A DNA stretch of 64,000 nt from Adiantum capillus-veneris (Eukaryota > Streptophyta > Polypodiopsida > Polypodiales > Pteridaceae). Within the stretch, counting starts at the first letter, position 1, and each line of letters opens with the position of its first letter. The translations under genes were made by a program, and so were the position numbers. Shown in pieces: positions 44,141 through 57,734 of the stretch. The DNA lies in contig CM043969.1 of assembly GCA_014529385.2 (NCBI GenBank), positions 34,908,446 to 34,972,445 on the forward strand, given 5' to 3'. The notes under the pieces were generated by a model. It worked only from the letters and a program-made list of their open reading frames with translations, searched no databases and was not told the origin of the DNA.

Positions 44141-47134
44141 TCATGTGTATGAGAGTAAGCCCAAAGCTTTTCGGAAAGCTTCAAACTTTTCTCGTGATAA
44201 CGCCTTCGTAAATAGATCTGCAATGTTATCCTGTGCAGGACAGTAAGTTAGTGTGATCTCCCCTGCATGTAGCCTTTCCCTGACATAGTGGTAGTGAACC
44301 TCTATGTGCTTTGTTCTTGCATGGAATACTGGATTCCTTGCAACTGCCATAGCACTCTGACTGTCAGTGAAAATGGTAGTGGGTGCCTGTTGACACTCAC
44401 AAAGATCTGCCAATAACCTGCGTATCCATACACAATCAACTGTTGCCGTGAAAGCTGCCCTGTACTCAGCTTCACAAGTTGATGTAGCCACTGTGGGTTG
44501 CTTCTTGCTTAGCCAATATATACATGCATTTCCCAAGAAAAAACAATTTCCACTTGTGGAATGTCGCGTGTCAAAATCACCAGCCCAATCTGAATCGTTG
44601 TAACCAAGAAGCTGCATAGAACTGTGCTTTCCATACATATCCCCCCTTGGAAAGAACATGGCAAGATTAGGGGTACTTGAAAGGTAACGAAGTATGCACT
44701 TCACAGCTTGCCAATGATGCATACCTGGGCTGTGCATAAATCTGCTTGCTTGTGAAACCCCAAATTGAATGTCTGGACGAGTGTTGCCTACCAAATATAT
44801 CAAGCAACCAACCGCTGCTGCATAAGTATGTACATCAAAAGGTTCTCCAGCATCGTGCATGCTCAACTTTGATCCAGTTTCTACGGGTGTAGAGATTGGT
44901 TTACAATTTTGCATACCAAACTTGTCCAAAATTTTATGCAAATATTTTGCCTGCAACATGTATATGCCATCCTCTGATTGCACAAACTGAATACCCAAGT
45001 AATAATGTAGCAAACCAAGATCAGACATCTCAAAGGTTTTTCTCAAAGCATCTTTAAACGTTTCAATTTCATTTGCATTATTGCCTGTAAGAAGCATATC
45101 ATCCACATAAAGTGTTAGCATAATGAGAACTCCATCTCTCTTTTTGACATACAAAGTACTTTCTGTTGGACTATTCTGAAATCCCTGGCCAATCAAATAA
45201 GTATGTATCTTCTCATACCATGCTCTTGGAGCCTGTTTGAGACCATACAAAGCTTTACGCAATCTACATTCCTTTTGCTCTTGACCTTTTACAATAAAAC
45301 CGCTTGGTTGACTTACATAAACTTCTTCCTACAAATCACCATTCAAAAAAGCAGTTTTGATATCCAACTGATGCACTTTCCAACCATGATGAGCAGCAAT
45401 TGCAACTAGTGATCTAACTGTGGACGCACGAGAAGTAGGAGCAAAGGTTTCATCATAATCTATGCCTTTCTGTTGCGCATAGCCTTTTGCCACAAGCCTT
45501 GCTTTGTACCTGTCAACAGTACCATCTTGTTTCCTTTTTACCTTAAAAACCCACTTTGTACCAATAGGCTTTTTACCTGTAGGCAAGTCCACTAGATCCC
45601 ATGTATGATTCTTATGAATAGAATCAATTTCTTGCTGCATAGCATCTTTCCACTGAACACACTCTAAATCTTGTTCAAATGAATCAGGCTCATCTGCATC
45701 ACAAAGAGTGCTAAAGCAAGCCAAATCTACTTGCTCTGTGCCAAAAGTAGTACCAGCACGTGTTTTTCGTGGCAACGGTGCATCCAACTTGCTATTCTGC
45801 AAAGTTTTCTGAACCCATTTAGGCAAGGTTCTTTCTTCCCTGAGAACTTCTTGCTCTTCACGCACAATTTCCTCTACATCATGAGGTGTCACATGCTGAT
45901 CAAAAGATTGATCAAGATTATCAACCTGTTGTGATTCTTGATTCTCCACAAAAGAAGGAAGCAAACCTTCAAATACATCATGTGTCTGCATATGAGGTAC
46001 ATCAAAAGCAACCATAGGTTGAGCAGTAGTTTCTGCAAAAATTACATCACAACTTTCAAAAATCTTGTTTGTAGCAGGATTGTAAAGTCTATAACCTTTA
46101 CTTCCACTACTGTACCCCACAAATATACATTTTATTGCCTTATCATCAAGCTTCCCACGTAACTGCTGAGGGATGTGAGCATAAGCAAGACAACCAAAAA
46201 CACGAAGATAACTGACTGAAGGTTTTCTGTCATACCAAGCTTCATATGGAGTAATGGTCTTCAAGGCACGAGTAGGACACCTGTTCAAAACATGTGCTGC
46301 ACAAGCAACTGCCTCCATCAATAGCTTATGAGGCAAACTCTTAGCCTTGAGCATACATCTAGCCGTCTCCATTAAAGACTTGTTCTTCCTTTCTGCAACA
46401 CCATTCTGTTGTGGTGTGTATGGCATAGTGCATTGGTGTTTAATGCCTTTCTTTCCCAAAAAATCCTTAAATGCACCTGACATGTATTCACCTCCTCGAT
46501 CGGTACGAAGAGTCTGTACTTTGCAACTTGTTTCATTTTCAACCATGGCGACATAATGTTGAAAAACTGCAAACACATCTGACTTTGCTTTGAGTGGATA
46601 CACCCAACAAAACGTGGAAAAGTCATCAATGAACGTCACAAAATAAAGGCTGTTTCCTATAGATGGCGTCCTCATAGGACCACATACATCACTGTGTACA
46701 AGCTGAAACTTTCGTGTCGCTCTAACTGAACCATCCTGCGAAAATGAAAATCTGTGCATCTTTCCAAGAACGCAACCTTCACATACATGTCTTGGTGGCA
46801 TCTCCAATAAAGACAAATCATGCACCATATTATGACGTTGTAAAGTCATCAAACTGCCATAACCAACATGCCCAAATCTAGCATGCCACAACTCAGCATC
46901 CTGCATGGCCTGAGTCTTTGTTTCTGCAATACATACCTGAATCTGCTTTTCAGAACAATCTAGCACAAATAGTCCATTGTCCAGCGTACCTGTAGTGATA
47001 AGAGAATAACCATTCTCTCGATCTCGTACAACACATCTGTCATCCTCAAAAATGACCCGAAGACCATTTTTTGCAAGAGAGGATATAGACAACAACTTTT
47101 TCTTGATCCCTGGAACATATAAGACATCTGGTTA
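44141..47134 (-). pseudogene. pol: Copia pol: integrase, reverse transcriptase, RNase H, interrupted by one TAG
   Basis: The first half has a GAG-pre-integrase finger (LWHARFGHVGYG to CEGCVLGK), the integrase core with DVCGPM, TDRGGEY and QNGVAERKN (D, D, E all present), and the RT start (TKWVFKVKRKQDGT). At 45329-45331 a TAG falls after IKTAFLNGDL; the same frame continues with EEVYVSQPSGF into LRKALYGLKQAPRAWY and YVDDMLLTG. RNase H follows (DWAGD, CEAEYRA, TDSQSA) and the protein ends LGLLSYT. The TAG most simply reflects CAG to TAG. Upstream the frame ends at a TAA just before VLYVPGIKKKLLS. The element is unlikely to be functional without gag and with this stop. Confidence 0.88.
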
Positions 47135-47369
47135 TCGATTTAGTAAACACCTTTCTATTGTCGAGACTGAATGCATACAATTCCGGCAAAAGTGGAAGTT
47201 CTTCACATGTAAGATCTATCCTGAGCTGTGCCAAAGTTGTGCTTGACATTGTCTCCATCACAGTAAGTAGGCTCTCTCGAAAGTAGAGCTCCATTGATAA
47301 AGGTTTGTTCTCGAGGTTGTTCTCTGTATCTTGGTCGAGTGGAATAAGCTACCCCTAAGAAGATGATAT

Positions 47370-48291
47370 CTAATATAGTAAAACGATAATGAACTTGCAA
47401 ATTATGGACTTCTTTTGCAAAATACAGATTTTGTTCTGTGATTGTTTCCTATCCCAGTTATCATCTAAAAAGTCCAAACAGCTCTCAGACTTGCAAATGA
47501 ACATTGTTGTGGTAGTTCTTATTTGCTCATCGAAGAAAAAATCTGCAAACACTTCAAGAGGCATAAATACTGCAAGCCAAACTATTTTTGTGGCAATTGA
47601 ATACTTGAGGGACTTTTGTATATCCTGAAACAACTTATTCCTGAAGCTTTCACTAGTTTGCGAAGTAGGTAGGGACCAATCCTTGCTATCAAAGGATGGA
47701 AGTGACAAAGGAGCTACACGACCCCAACCAATGGAAGTTCTCGGTTCCACATATGACATATCATAAAAGAAAATTCCATTATCTGCAAGTTCCTTTGTTG
47801 TCTTCCTCGGTAGATTTGCTCACCAATAAATGCATGGAAAGCATCAAAAATCCCAACTATACTCTCAACTGGTTGCCAGTCTGTCCTATTCGATGGATAA
47901 ATATCTGAAACATACCAAAGATGATATCCACCACTTAATATTCGAATATAATCATGTACTAAGAGAGATGCTGAAATAACTTACAGTTGGGTCGATGCCT
48001 TGGAAAACTTGGAGGAGATGTTTGCAACCTTAAGTTTTTATGCTGGAAAGCATGTTGTATGAGGACCTCTTTCGCCCGCTTGCTTTGTGCACACACTTTA
48101 AACTCTTTAACTTGACCCTTGAAAGCCTCCACGAAATCATTGCGCTGCCTCCTCTTCCTCCTCCTAGTTTGCAGTAGAACCCAACTTCCGATAGTTATAC
48201 AAGATGGAATCCATGCTTGATCGTCTGTAGTATAACTATTAAAAATGCTAGCAGAGTCAATGGTAGTGCTAGGCCTTCGAGAAGTAGACAT
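47370..48291 (-). pseudogene. Exon-like fragments of an unidentified gene upstream of the copia element
   Basis: A possible first exon on the minus strand (ATG at 48291, MSTSRRPSTTIDSASIFNSY) contains a basic patch (TRRRKRRQRNDF) and ends at CGACCCAACT before a GTAAGT donor near 47982. A TATGTTTCAG acceptor near 47905 opens YPSNRTDWQPVESIVGIFDA. Further on a frame reads FYDMSYVEPRTSIGWG and later LEVFADFFFDEQ. The last two stretches are in different frames and the connecting splice is unclear, so this may be a pseudogene. No family is recognised. Confidence 0.35.
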
Positions 48292-48299
48292 GGTGTGCA

Positions 48300-49208
48300 G
48301 TAGAATGAATACACAGAAAGGTTAGCGCAAGTATAAAAAAGGGAAGAAGTTTTGAGAGGGAAGTAGACTACTCAAAGTCATATTGGAGTGGGAGCAAAGT
48401 ACTAGATAGAGTCTTCAATGAAAGTTCTGAAATTCCTTGGTACATAGTTAGTACGACTTACGGCACTTATGCCTAGAAAGCGTGAAATTGTGCAATTTGA
48501 TGAACCAAAATAAAATTTCCTCCCTTTTTTTAAAAAGTGGTTGACTCCAAAATGTCGATTTTCAACGTAACATTAGCCTCTTCCTCATTGGTCAAGCGCC
48601 ACTCTCTCTCTAGAACTGAAAGGCCCAAAAGTGAGTCCAACTTTCTCCTAATGCGAACGCGCGTGATGTAAGCATCAACGCATAGCTCTCCTCGTGGGCA
48701 ACACATTGCTGCTCTCCGTTTGCGATTCTGACCACCGTAGCTACTGTAGCAAACACACACTCTCTCTCACTCTCTTGCAGTCTCCCAACGACACAGAAGA
48801 TCAGATTTATTAGAAGTCCCTTTACAAAGCTTTAGGTTTTGGCTTATATACTAAGCCTTAGAAAACCTAATTTCCGACCAAAATGACCTTATTTGTCCCT
48901 AGGCTTCTATAGAGCTTAATTACAACACCGTGAGCTGTCTTTGCTCATTCAACAAGCATCTGTGGCCTCAATACAATTGCTGACTTAAAATATGAAGTTC
49001 CCGTAAACATTACAAAAGTGGCCGTAATGGCTCAAAATGATAATAACGGGATATTTGATGATGTCCATGAGCTTGTATCTTCACATTACAGCATCCATGT
49101 TCGTCTTCATCACTTCATCAGTATCTTTATTTGGAATCTTTAGAGAATATTTGAGGGATCTTTATGGAATCTTTGTGGAAGCGTTGTTGAAAGGTTGACC
49201 TTTCAACA
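48300..49208 (-). repeat. 3' LTR region of a second Athila-like element
   Basis: On the minus strand TGTTGAAAGGTCAACC begins at 49208 right after GAAGAGGGGGAG. It contains a TATA-like AGTATATAAGCC near 48850. The far end is not defined; I place it within 48300-48740. The LTR start holds a small palindrome (GGTTGACCTTTCAAC). Confidence 0.5.
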
Positions 49209-49221
49209 CTCCCCCTCTTCG
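49209..49221 (-). other. Polypurine tract of the second Athila-like element
   Basis: CGAAGAGGGGGAG on the minus strand, adjacent to an LTR start. Confidence 0.55.
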
Positions 49222-50410
49222 AAGTCTTGTCGTCCCCGACAAGACCCTATGTTTGCAGTGGCCTTGGCGAGTGGTTCATGTTTTGGTGTTGGTTGAATCT
49301 TTTGTTGTTGCAGTTGCTCCTACCAGATGCTTTGTATGTTGTAGAGTTACCTTTTTCTTGTACATGTAGTGTAGCTGAATCCATAGCTCTCCCCCTCCGA
49401 TTGGTTGTTGTAGCGTGAATAAGTCGAGTGAGATTTGTTGTTGCAGCAAGGCTTTATCATGGCAGCTCTATATTGTTTGTTCTTTGGGTGTCATCCTGCA
49501 TGTGTACCTGTAAACTTGAAGCCTTTTTGAATTTTTTCTAGGCCGCTCCCCTTTGATCCTGTAGTTGTTTGGGGATGTCGTTGGTCTGCTTTTCTGTGTT
49601 TTTATAAGAAAAATAAAAATACTAAAAATAAAATGTGGCGTATATTACAAAATGAAGGTCTTGGATACCTAGATAGGACTAAAGGGAAAAACCCAGTGGG
49701 AAAAAAATGCCTTTAGTCACCATTAAATGTGAGGCTATATGTACTTATGTTTGATGTAACCGAGTTTTGTTGAGTTAAAGTACTTATGGCTGTATGGCTA
49801 CTATTATTGGATATACAATGGATAAGTGTTAGTAGCTTGAAGTCAGAGTCATTGTTGTTGAGAAAATGCTTATGAAACCTATTACCACTTCGTCATCGTC
49901 ATTTTGTTGTGTAAGTGCATGGGTGGAACACAAATCGTGTCAAATGCAAATGTCCAATGATGGGACATTATATATGCTTGCATAGATAGATGCATGGGAA
50001 ACAATATGTGGTGCGAGAGGAGTTTGAATGGGTGCTTCCAGGAGTGAACATAGCTATAGAAGAAAAAATATATTTGACTTCAAGAGCTGTCGTTACTCAC
50101 AAGAAGGGTTTTTGTCGACGAGGTTTTTTCCACTCTCTCACTGTGTTCATGTGCGTGAGTGTTTTCTGAACTACTCTGCCACTCCACCATTTAAAATAGT
50201 AGACTTTGACTCTTATGCTCACCTATCCATCATGAGCGACCCCATTTTACAATATGCTCAGCTCTTCCAGCTTGAGCTATAATCTAAATATCTAGACTCA
50301 TAGACCACAAAAAATATTGAGACATGAAGCTTGGGTCTGACGCTTGCTCATTTAGTGGCTCAGTTGCCCGAATCTTGACTCTTATGCCATGATTTTTATG
50401 GCGACTTGAC
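49222..50410 (-). other. 3' non-coding internal region of the second Athila-like element
   Basis: No coding frame is supported. A GGGAAAAACCCAGTGGGA phrase near 49683 is also present in the copia LTR near 44018. I cannot explain this sharing. Confidence 0.4.
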
Positions 50411-51221
50411 TTACTCTAGGGAGCTTTCGACCAAGAATAGGCTTTGAAATTCAAAACTCCCATCCTCGAAGAGAGGATTTGTAAAGGACCATACTTGCAA
50501 TATTGGTTTCTTTTGCCATACCTGGGTGACCCTGGTTGTCAAAATTTCTTTTTGTTGTTGTTGGTCCCTTGGTTGAGAAGATTGGCTCGCTCCATTCCCC
50601 GTAACACTATGTCTATCATGTCTTGACATTTCTTGAGAGCTAGAGATGGCTTCAATCTTCTTCGTTATTTTTTGTTCTTTTGGTACCCATTTATATCTGC
50701 ATCGTGTGATTAGCGTGTCTTTGCAGATATCCTTTGCATTGATTGTGACATTGTCCTTGATTTTGCCTTCCGTGAAATTGCGATTATTTTCAAGTTGAAG
50801 TCGTTTGCTTGAAGAATGTTTACCTGGCATCTTTGGTAGCCAGATTCTCCAATTTCCTTCATAGTAACCTTGTGCTTGAAGGATTGTAGATGGCACTTCC
50901 CATGATGTTTTTGATGTCGTATTGAGATGTACAAGAGTGCCATTTTTGCGATTATTTATCGATGAAGTCCCATGTTGGTATGAAGGCCAGTTGGATTTGA
51001 AATTTCCTGCATCCCTTTGGCGAGCCTTGTTGGTTGGTCTCCTTTGGCGATATAAATATGATCTTTGTTACTTTTGGGGGATTTTTTTTGAAACCTTTAT
51101 CCACCACATAAGCCGAGGTCTGTGGTTTTGGTAACCAAAGTTTCTTTTGACCCTCATAACAGCCTTGCTCCGCTAAGCTGTAGTGGGAGGATATCCATCC
51201 CATGTGTTTACCTTTCGTCAA
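50411..51221 (-). pseudogene. W-x-P-K repeat protein of the second Athila-like element
   Basis: Two adjacent frames on the minus strand. The first (51221-50952) has SLAEQGCYEGQKKLWLPK and ends at a TAA. The second (50896-50411) has ILQAQGYYEGNWRIWLPK, then RCRYKWVPKEQKI, a Gln/Ser-rich linker and VWQKKPILQVWSF. Both order and spacing follow the frame at 6431-6946 of the large element. The stop and frame change between the parts suggest decay. No domain family is recognised. Confidence 0.5.
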
Positions 51222-51640
51222 TCTTCTAGGCTCATTTACCCATATTGGGTCCTTGACCTTGATTTCTTCAGCTTTGATGTAGACCTTTGAAGATTTTTGT
51301 CGACGATGATCTCACATTGTAGGGTATTTTGGTTGAAAGATTTTCTTTGGAGTCTGTCTTTCATGTGGAAGCATGTGGTCAGTTGTTGTCGAAGCTCTGT
51401 CTTGAACTTTTCGAGGCCAGATTGAAGACTTTGATTTAAGGGGCTGCTTCTGTTGGTAGGACATTTGTGGGCTCATTTTGGCTTTGCCTCTGTCGGAAGC
51501 CGATAATATTGGAGCAGTAGTAGGCTAGATTTCTTGAGAGCTATTCGTGATGACCATTGTTGAAAATCTAGGTTCTTCTGCCAATGTTTTTGCCCAGTGC
51601 TTGGACAAAATCAAATGTGTATTCATTTTGGAGGAATCCA
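51222..51640 (-). other. Probable decayed coding sequence of the second Athila-like element
   Basis: It lies where the pol end should be, but no integrase or protease motif is readable. The element appears to be truncated here. Confidence 0.3.
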
Positions 51641-52307
51641 CCGCAAGTTACCCTAAGTCTGGCCATGGCTAGCATTTGTAAATTCACCTATCCCTACCTC
51701 ACTTCTTCCCTCTGTCTCTACTCTCTTCACCTTGTCTCTCCTACTCAATAGAATAAGAAGAGGCTCCACTAGAGCAGGTCTCGCAATCACATGGCACACT
51801 CACACTCTCTCTCACCCTACTAGTAAGAGAGATCACCACTCCCAAAATCCTATATAAGGAGGGTGAGCTCTCCACTTAAGTAGATCACAGAGAGGAGAAC
51901 GCCAATGTTGAGAAGCACAATATCACTATAATCATAACAATATGCACACCCTACACAAACATGATAGACAATTGGTAGTTCTTTTGGAAGGTTGGCACTC
52001 TAAGCGCATAGAATTAGGAGCAATTGATGCTCGCACCATGGGAATATGGGTTTAGCCACACATCTAGCTCATAACAAACTTCTGGTTAGCCTAAGCCCCA
52101 TCTTGGAGCTCGAAATAGCTTGTAACCTTGCTACGAAACTACATCAATAGAAGGACCTCTTTGCAACCAAGACCTGCGTATTTGGGTTGTAGCATGTGAT
52201 AGAAGTAAGCATCCACCCTTTGGATGGTTTCTTCTCTATGAAAGCTATTGGTCCTGTCTGTGTATCCCTTTGGGATTTCTCATAGTATGGAATGATAAGA
52301 AAAGGGT

Positions 52308-52353
<46 letters not shown>

Positions 52354-52593
52354 CACACACTCTCTCTCTCAATAAGGATTCAAAAGAATGTGGTTTGGGT
52401 GTGTTATGCTAGAGTGACAAGTCTGAGGCTATGATACGTGTCCTAGTCGCGCTTATGCTAGGTGGTGCCCCTTTAGAGTTATAAGATAGCACACCTTAGG
52501 TGCTACCCCCCTGAGATGATGCTTGGGGATTTCAAGCTATGTGTCGTGTAGAGGCCACCCTACGTGGCACGTCATTTTTGACAATCATTTTCT
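51641..52593 (+). repeat. Probable 5' LTR region of a decayed Tat-like element
   Basis: It contains a TATA-like CCTATATAAGGAGG near 51850 and a (CT)n tract at about 52312-52351, and precedes a primer-site candidate at 52594. The left boundary is not defined and no 3' LTR partner is seen in the window, so the LTR call rests on position and TATA alone. Confidence 0.4.
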
Positions 52594-52611
52594 TGGCGCC
52601 CCCATGGAGAA
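52594..52611 (+). other. Candidate primer-binding site
   Basis: TGGCGCCCCCATGGAGAA begins with the complement of a tRNA CCA end and sits about 70 bp before the first gag-like ATG. tRNA identity is not assigned. Confidence 0.45.
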
Positions 52612-52664
52612 TCCTTCCATGAAACCCTTTTGTTTACAGGATTGAAAACCCTAACCTTTTGTGG

Positions 52665-54500
52665 ATGGATGAATGGCTAGAAGGGCTTCCTAACTGGACG
52701 ATAGAAGAAGAAGAGCTGCAAGCACAGCTGTATGAGCTTCGCATCTCATCCGAGGCGCGAGTGCCAGGCGCAACGGTGATAGATTTGTAGTGGGAAAGAC
52801 AACCAGCACGTTAGACAGATACGAAGCACATGCTCACGCTCTCACTAGAGAGACTAGGGATCTACTAAGTATCTTTCAGGAATGAACACCACTCTCTCCC
52901 ACAAGTTCTGACAGCGACTAAGTACCTCTAAGTTTCACATGAGTTAGCACAACCTACCTCAAGGAAGGTCACACATTCCGATACGAGTATGATCAATCAA
53001 GGTAACGCTGGATTGGAAGGCTCACTACCAGAACATCATCAACACTATGCTGGGAGAGGAGTGCTTCTTTGAGGTTCTAGAATCAGATCAGCCATTTGTC
53101 CTACCTTTGGTACAAGGCAATGCACCATTTCAGATATTAACACTAGTCTTGTAAAAAATTAGCCACTTTTGTGGCTTTTTCAGACTTTTGTAGAAAAGTC
53201 TCCAACACTATGTTAGTTATCTAAATAGAAAATGGTTTCACGGAATTATGACCAACACTCAATATGAGGTGATAAAAAATAGTACAGAGCTAAATAAAGA
53301 TATAAAGGTGTCTTTCCATTGCCATCTTCTATGACTAATTTGCGCAAATGGATAATTTTTTTCTATTTTCTTTTGAAAGTAAATCAAATCATTGTTAAGC
53401 AGGCCCAAACTTCCTTGAAAAATCCCTCAATAGGTATGTGATAGATATACCAAGGTTTTTTAACCCATATACAAAGACTACCAACATGTTTTACTTCTCC
53501 AAGTTAAGTAGTGAAGTGCAGTTTTACGTAAAATTTGCTAATTTTAGAAAGTAAATTTTTTACTTTTTATCTCTTTTTGTAATTTTTATATGTAGAAACT
53601 TTTTCATGTCTTGAGCCCATAATTAAGAAGTTTCATGTAGTCTTGATATCATATACAAAAGTTATATTTCAGTTACTAGAATCCTCATGTGAGCCATTTT
53701 TGTGGCTCATTACAAGTCTAGTATAGAAAGGGTAAGCTAAGCAGTGTATCTTTCTAGCTCTCCCTCTATCTCAGCAATCATGGCAAGTGTAGCATTTCCA
53801 ACATTTAAAGGAAATAAGGGGAAGGATTTGGTAGAAAATCTCTTAGATGACTTTGAAATAGCATGTGTACTAAGCAACAAAAAAAATCGCTTTTAAGAGG
53901 CGTTTTGGGGGAGGTACCACTTTAGAGAAGTTGTGGGACAAGTTGAGAGACTTGAAGCAAGAGGTTCTTTCAAAGTATGCCACCTATGATTCTATGTTTG
54001 TGGACTTGTGAGAATGGTGGGTTGAGTCACTAGCAAGAGGAGAAGCTGCACCCGATTTCCTAAAAAAGGACCGGTTCACGCATGGCTTATGGATACCGCT
54101 CAAGGAGGAGGTGAAGTGTATGTTTCTGGCTATGTATGAGCTAGTCGTGAGGATTGATCGCCTTAAGGAAAAGAAGTTGCGGATGAAAGCCAAAGAAATA
54201 GAGTCAGCAGAAGTAGGAACATTGCATCAAAGCCAACCATGACAACCACCACTCCACCTCCACCACCACTGGCTCCTAGGGTAAGAAATGACCAACAAGA
54301 TATGTTGGCCCACATTAATGATCAATTGCATAATTTGTCTGTCCACTTGATACAACAAATAATGAATCAAGAGAGAGATCAGGACCCAAGAAGGACACGA
54401 TGATAAAGCATGGAGTATCACTTCTACAACTGTGGAGAAGAAAGTCACGGTATGTACTACTGCCCTCAACCGCGATAACCCTATAATAGAGGAAGCAGGA
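52665..54500 (+). pseudogene. gag: Decayed gag of the Tat-like element
   Basis: An N-terminal frame begins MDEWLEGLPNWTIEEEE (52665) and stops at 52790. A later start at about 53779 reads MASVAFPTFKGNKGKDLVEN and stops at NKKNRF. After a frame change, the gag core continues (LWDKLRDLKQEVLSKY; RFTHGLWIPLKEEV) with a TGA inside. A zinc-knuckle relic near 54415 reads YNCGEESHGMYYCP, with the first Cys replaced by Phe. Multiple stops and frameshifts mark this as dead. Confidence 0.6.
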
Positions 54501-55023
54501 GAAACCAACTGTCACCCCCTAGAGAGAGAGAACCGCCACCTTGAGCACCAACCCCACCAACATAAATTCTACAACCACCCCAGGCACCACCACAAGCACC
54601 CACTCAACCTCTTCCACCGGCACCACCATCTGATCGCACTGTAAGCATCATAAGCTTAGAGGAGAAAGGTAGTAGTGGATGCACCTTGAGTGAAGGAGAA
54701 AGGCAAGGATAAGGTGAAGCAGCCTTTGAAGAACCATTTGAAGCGATGACTGTAAAGAGAGCTAGGAGGGAGAAAAGTGCACAAGTTGATGATGAGAGAA
54801 GCATAAAGGGAGAGACCGACAAAAGGCCTTCAAGGCCACGAAAAAAAATAGGCATCACCGACTTTCAGTTAGGGGAGAGTTCAAGGCCCTATGATCTAAA
54901 ATTGGATGTGTAAAAGCAAGCACCAAAGATTACATGGCCACAACTGCTACATCTTGCACCAAAGGTAAGGTGGTAATGGTCTAAAATGGTAAGTACAAGG
55001 CGCTCCAAAGCAAAGGTGATAGG

Positions 55024-57635
55024 TGTTGAGAGAGAGAGAGAGCACAGAAATAGAATCCCAAAGTGTGTAGAATACACACATGAGATGATGTATATATAGA
55101 GGGGACCTGGGTGCCACATATAGAGAAGCCATAAATTGAGTAGCTTCACATATAATCTCAACACCCCCGCTCAAATAAGGGTCCCTAACTGTGGATGAAA
55201 AAACCCTTGGGGGATAAACCCACAGCTCTATATACATCCACCGTTATATTATAAAAATCATTGAATATACAAATGTTCATGAGGAGCTACATCACTCCTT
55301 TTACAATGAATATTTTATGAGGAGCTACATCACTCCTTTTACAATGAATGCTTTATGAGGAGTTACATTACTCCTATCCTATCTAATACAATAATGAATA
55401 CAAAGGTTCAATAAAGAGGTGTAAAGGCTATCGATTAGCTCGTAATGTGAGGTGTCTGCGTGAATTTGTTGTGTAGCTTGTCATCACTATCGCATCACCA
55501 AACATATCTTCATGTTGTCATCAATATGGAATCACCAAACATGTCTTCATAAATCTTTTATTGTCACCAAGTTTGTCTTCATGAAATCAATTCTTTGATC
55601 AATCCCACGTAGATCATAGACTCAAAAAACATAGTCATGAAAATTATTAGCATCCTTAGTGAAATAATTACGTTCACAATGCCATAAGAGATGGTTTGCG
55701 ACATATATACGCACGACAACACATGTGGACATAAAGTATGAACATAAAAAATATAAGATGCATGATACGTGATGCAAATGACATGTGTATATATTACATA
55801 AAACGACATTTATCAACGTAGTGATATCAATGAGTATCATCAAAGTATTAACAAAATATCATCATTGTATCAATAAAAATGAATAAACCATCATGGTATC
55901 AACGAAAAGCATCATAGAATAATCATTGTATCAACGAAACATCATCATGGTATCACCGAGAATAACCATGGTATCAGCGTAACAATCATCATGATATCAT
56001 TGAGAATAATCATTGTACCAATGAAACAACATCATGGTATCACCGAGAATAACCATGGTATCAACGAAACAACATCACGATATCACCGAGAATAATCATT
56101 GTATCAACGAAACAACATCATGGTATCACCGAGAATAACCATGGTATCAACGAAACAACATCATGGTATCACCGAGAATAACCATGGTATCAACGAAACA
56201 ACATCATGGTATCACCGAAAATAACCATGGAATCAACGAAATATCATTATGGCATCACTGAAAATAACCATGGTATCAGCAACGAAATATCATCATGGTT
56301 TCAACGAGAATCACCATGACCGAAGTATTAACAAAACATCATCATGGTACCATCAAAATCACTATAGTATCAACGAAAGATTATCAATAAAATGGTGTAA
56401 ACTATATCTCTAGAAGAATAATTATATGAGAATCAATGAACGAGTATATCATATAACAAAAGATCATGTACCAACAGTAGCTCGATAGAATTTGGACGAT
56501 CATCAACGGCTTGACTGAATCGGAACGATATGTAACTGGCTTCTGCAGCAAAGTTATGTTAGTAACAAATATATGATTGATGAAGAGAAAATATAATAGA
56601 GAAGTTTTCAATTATGAGAAAAATCAAAAGCAAAAAGTAAAATTTTCTTTTCCAACATATTCACAGTACGAGAACGATAACCCAAAATCGGTGTAGAATT
56701 TAGAGAAACTTTCTTCTGCAAAGTTATACACCACATCATTTTTCTGCATAGTTTTTGCAAAATCATTTGCAATTAGAAGAAAAATAAAAAAACCAAAAAC
56801 AAAAGTTGATTTTCAAGCATGTACGCAGTCCGTAAACGATAAATAAAAATCAATGTAGAATTTGAAAAAAAAAAACTTTCTTCTCCAAAGTTGTAAACCA
56901 TATCGATCACAGTGCCTCCACAGGGTGTTTCTCAATTAGGAGAAAAAACAAAAAACAAAAATGAAGGTTTCTTTTCAGGTATGTACGCAGTCCGGGAACG
57001 ATAACTCAAAATCACTGAAGAATTTGAGAAAACTCTCATCTGCAAAGTTGTAGACCACATTGATTCCGCTGCCCTTATGTTGTAGTTTCAGCAAAACGTT
57101 TTCAATTAAGAGAAAAATCAAAAACATAAAACAAAAGTTGCTTTTCAGGTATGTACGCAGTCCGCGAACGATAACTCAAAATCGATGTAGAATTTGAGAA
57201 AACTTCCTTCTGTAAAGTTGTAGACCACATTGATTCGGGTGTCTCTTGAGGGTAGTTTTTAATTAGCAGAAAAATCAAAAACAAAAAGCGAAAGTTGCTT
57301 TTCAGTTATGTACGCAATCCACAAACGATAACTCAAAATCGTTGCAGAATTTGAAAACACTTCCTTCTGCAAAGTTGTAGACCACATCGATTCACGCGTC
57401 TCTCGCGAGTAGTTTTTGCAAAATCGTTTTCAATTAGCAGAAAAATCAAAATCAAAAAGTGGAAGTTTCTTTTCAGGTATGTACGCGGTCCGCGAACGAT
57501 AACTCAAAATCGATGCAGAATTTGAAAAAACTTCCTTCTACAACGTTGTAGACCACATCGATTCCGTTGCCATGAGAAAAATAATTTTCAATCATGAGAA
57601 AAATCAAAAACAAAAACGTACTGCTCTGATACCAT

Positions 57636-57734
<99 letters not shown>

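Larger units (their letters stand above)
43817..47134 (-). mobile_element. Ty1/copia element, 5'-truncated
   Basis: Integrase precedes RT and RNase H, the copia order. The 3' end is intact: pol stop near 44141, polypurine tract at about 44094-44107 and a 3' LTR. The 5' end stops abruptly near 47134, before the integrase zinc region, so gag, protease and the 5' LTR are absent or unrecognisable. A single TAG splits the pol frame. Confidence 0.8.
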
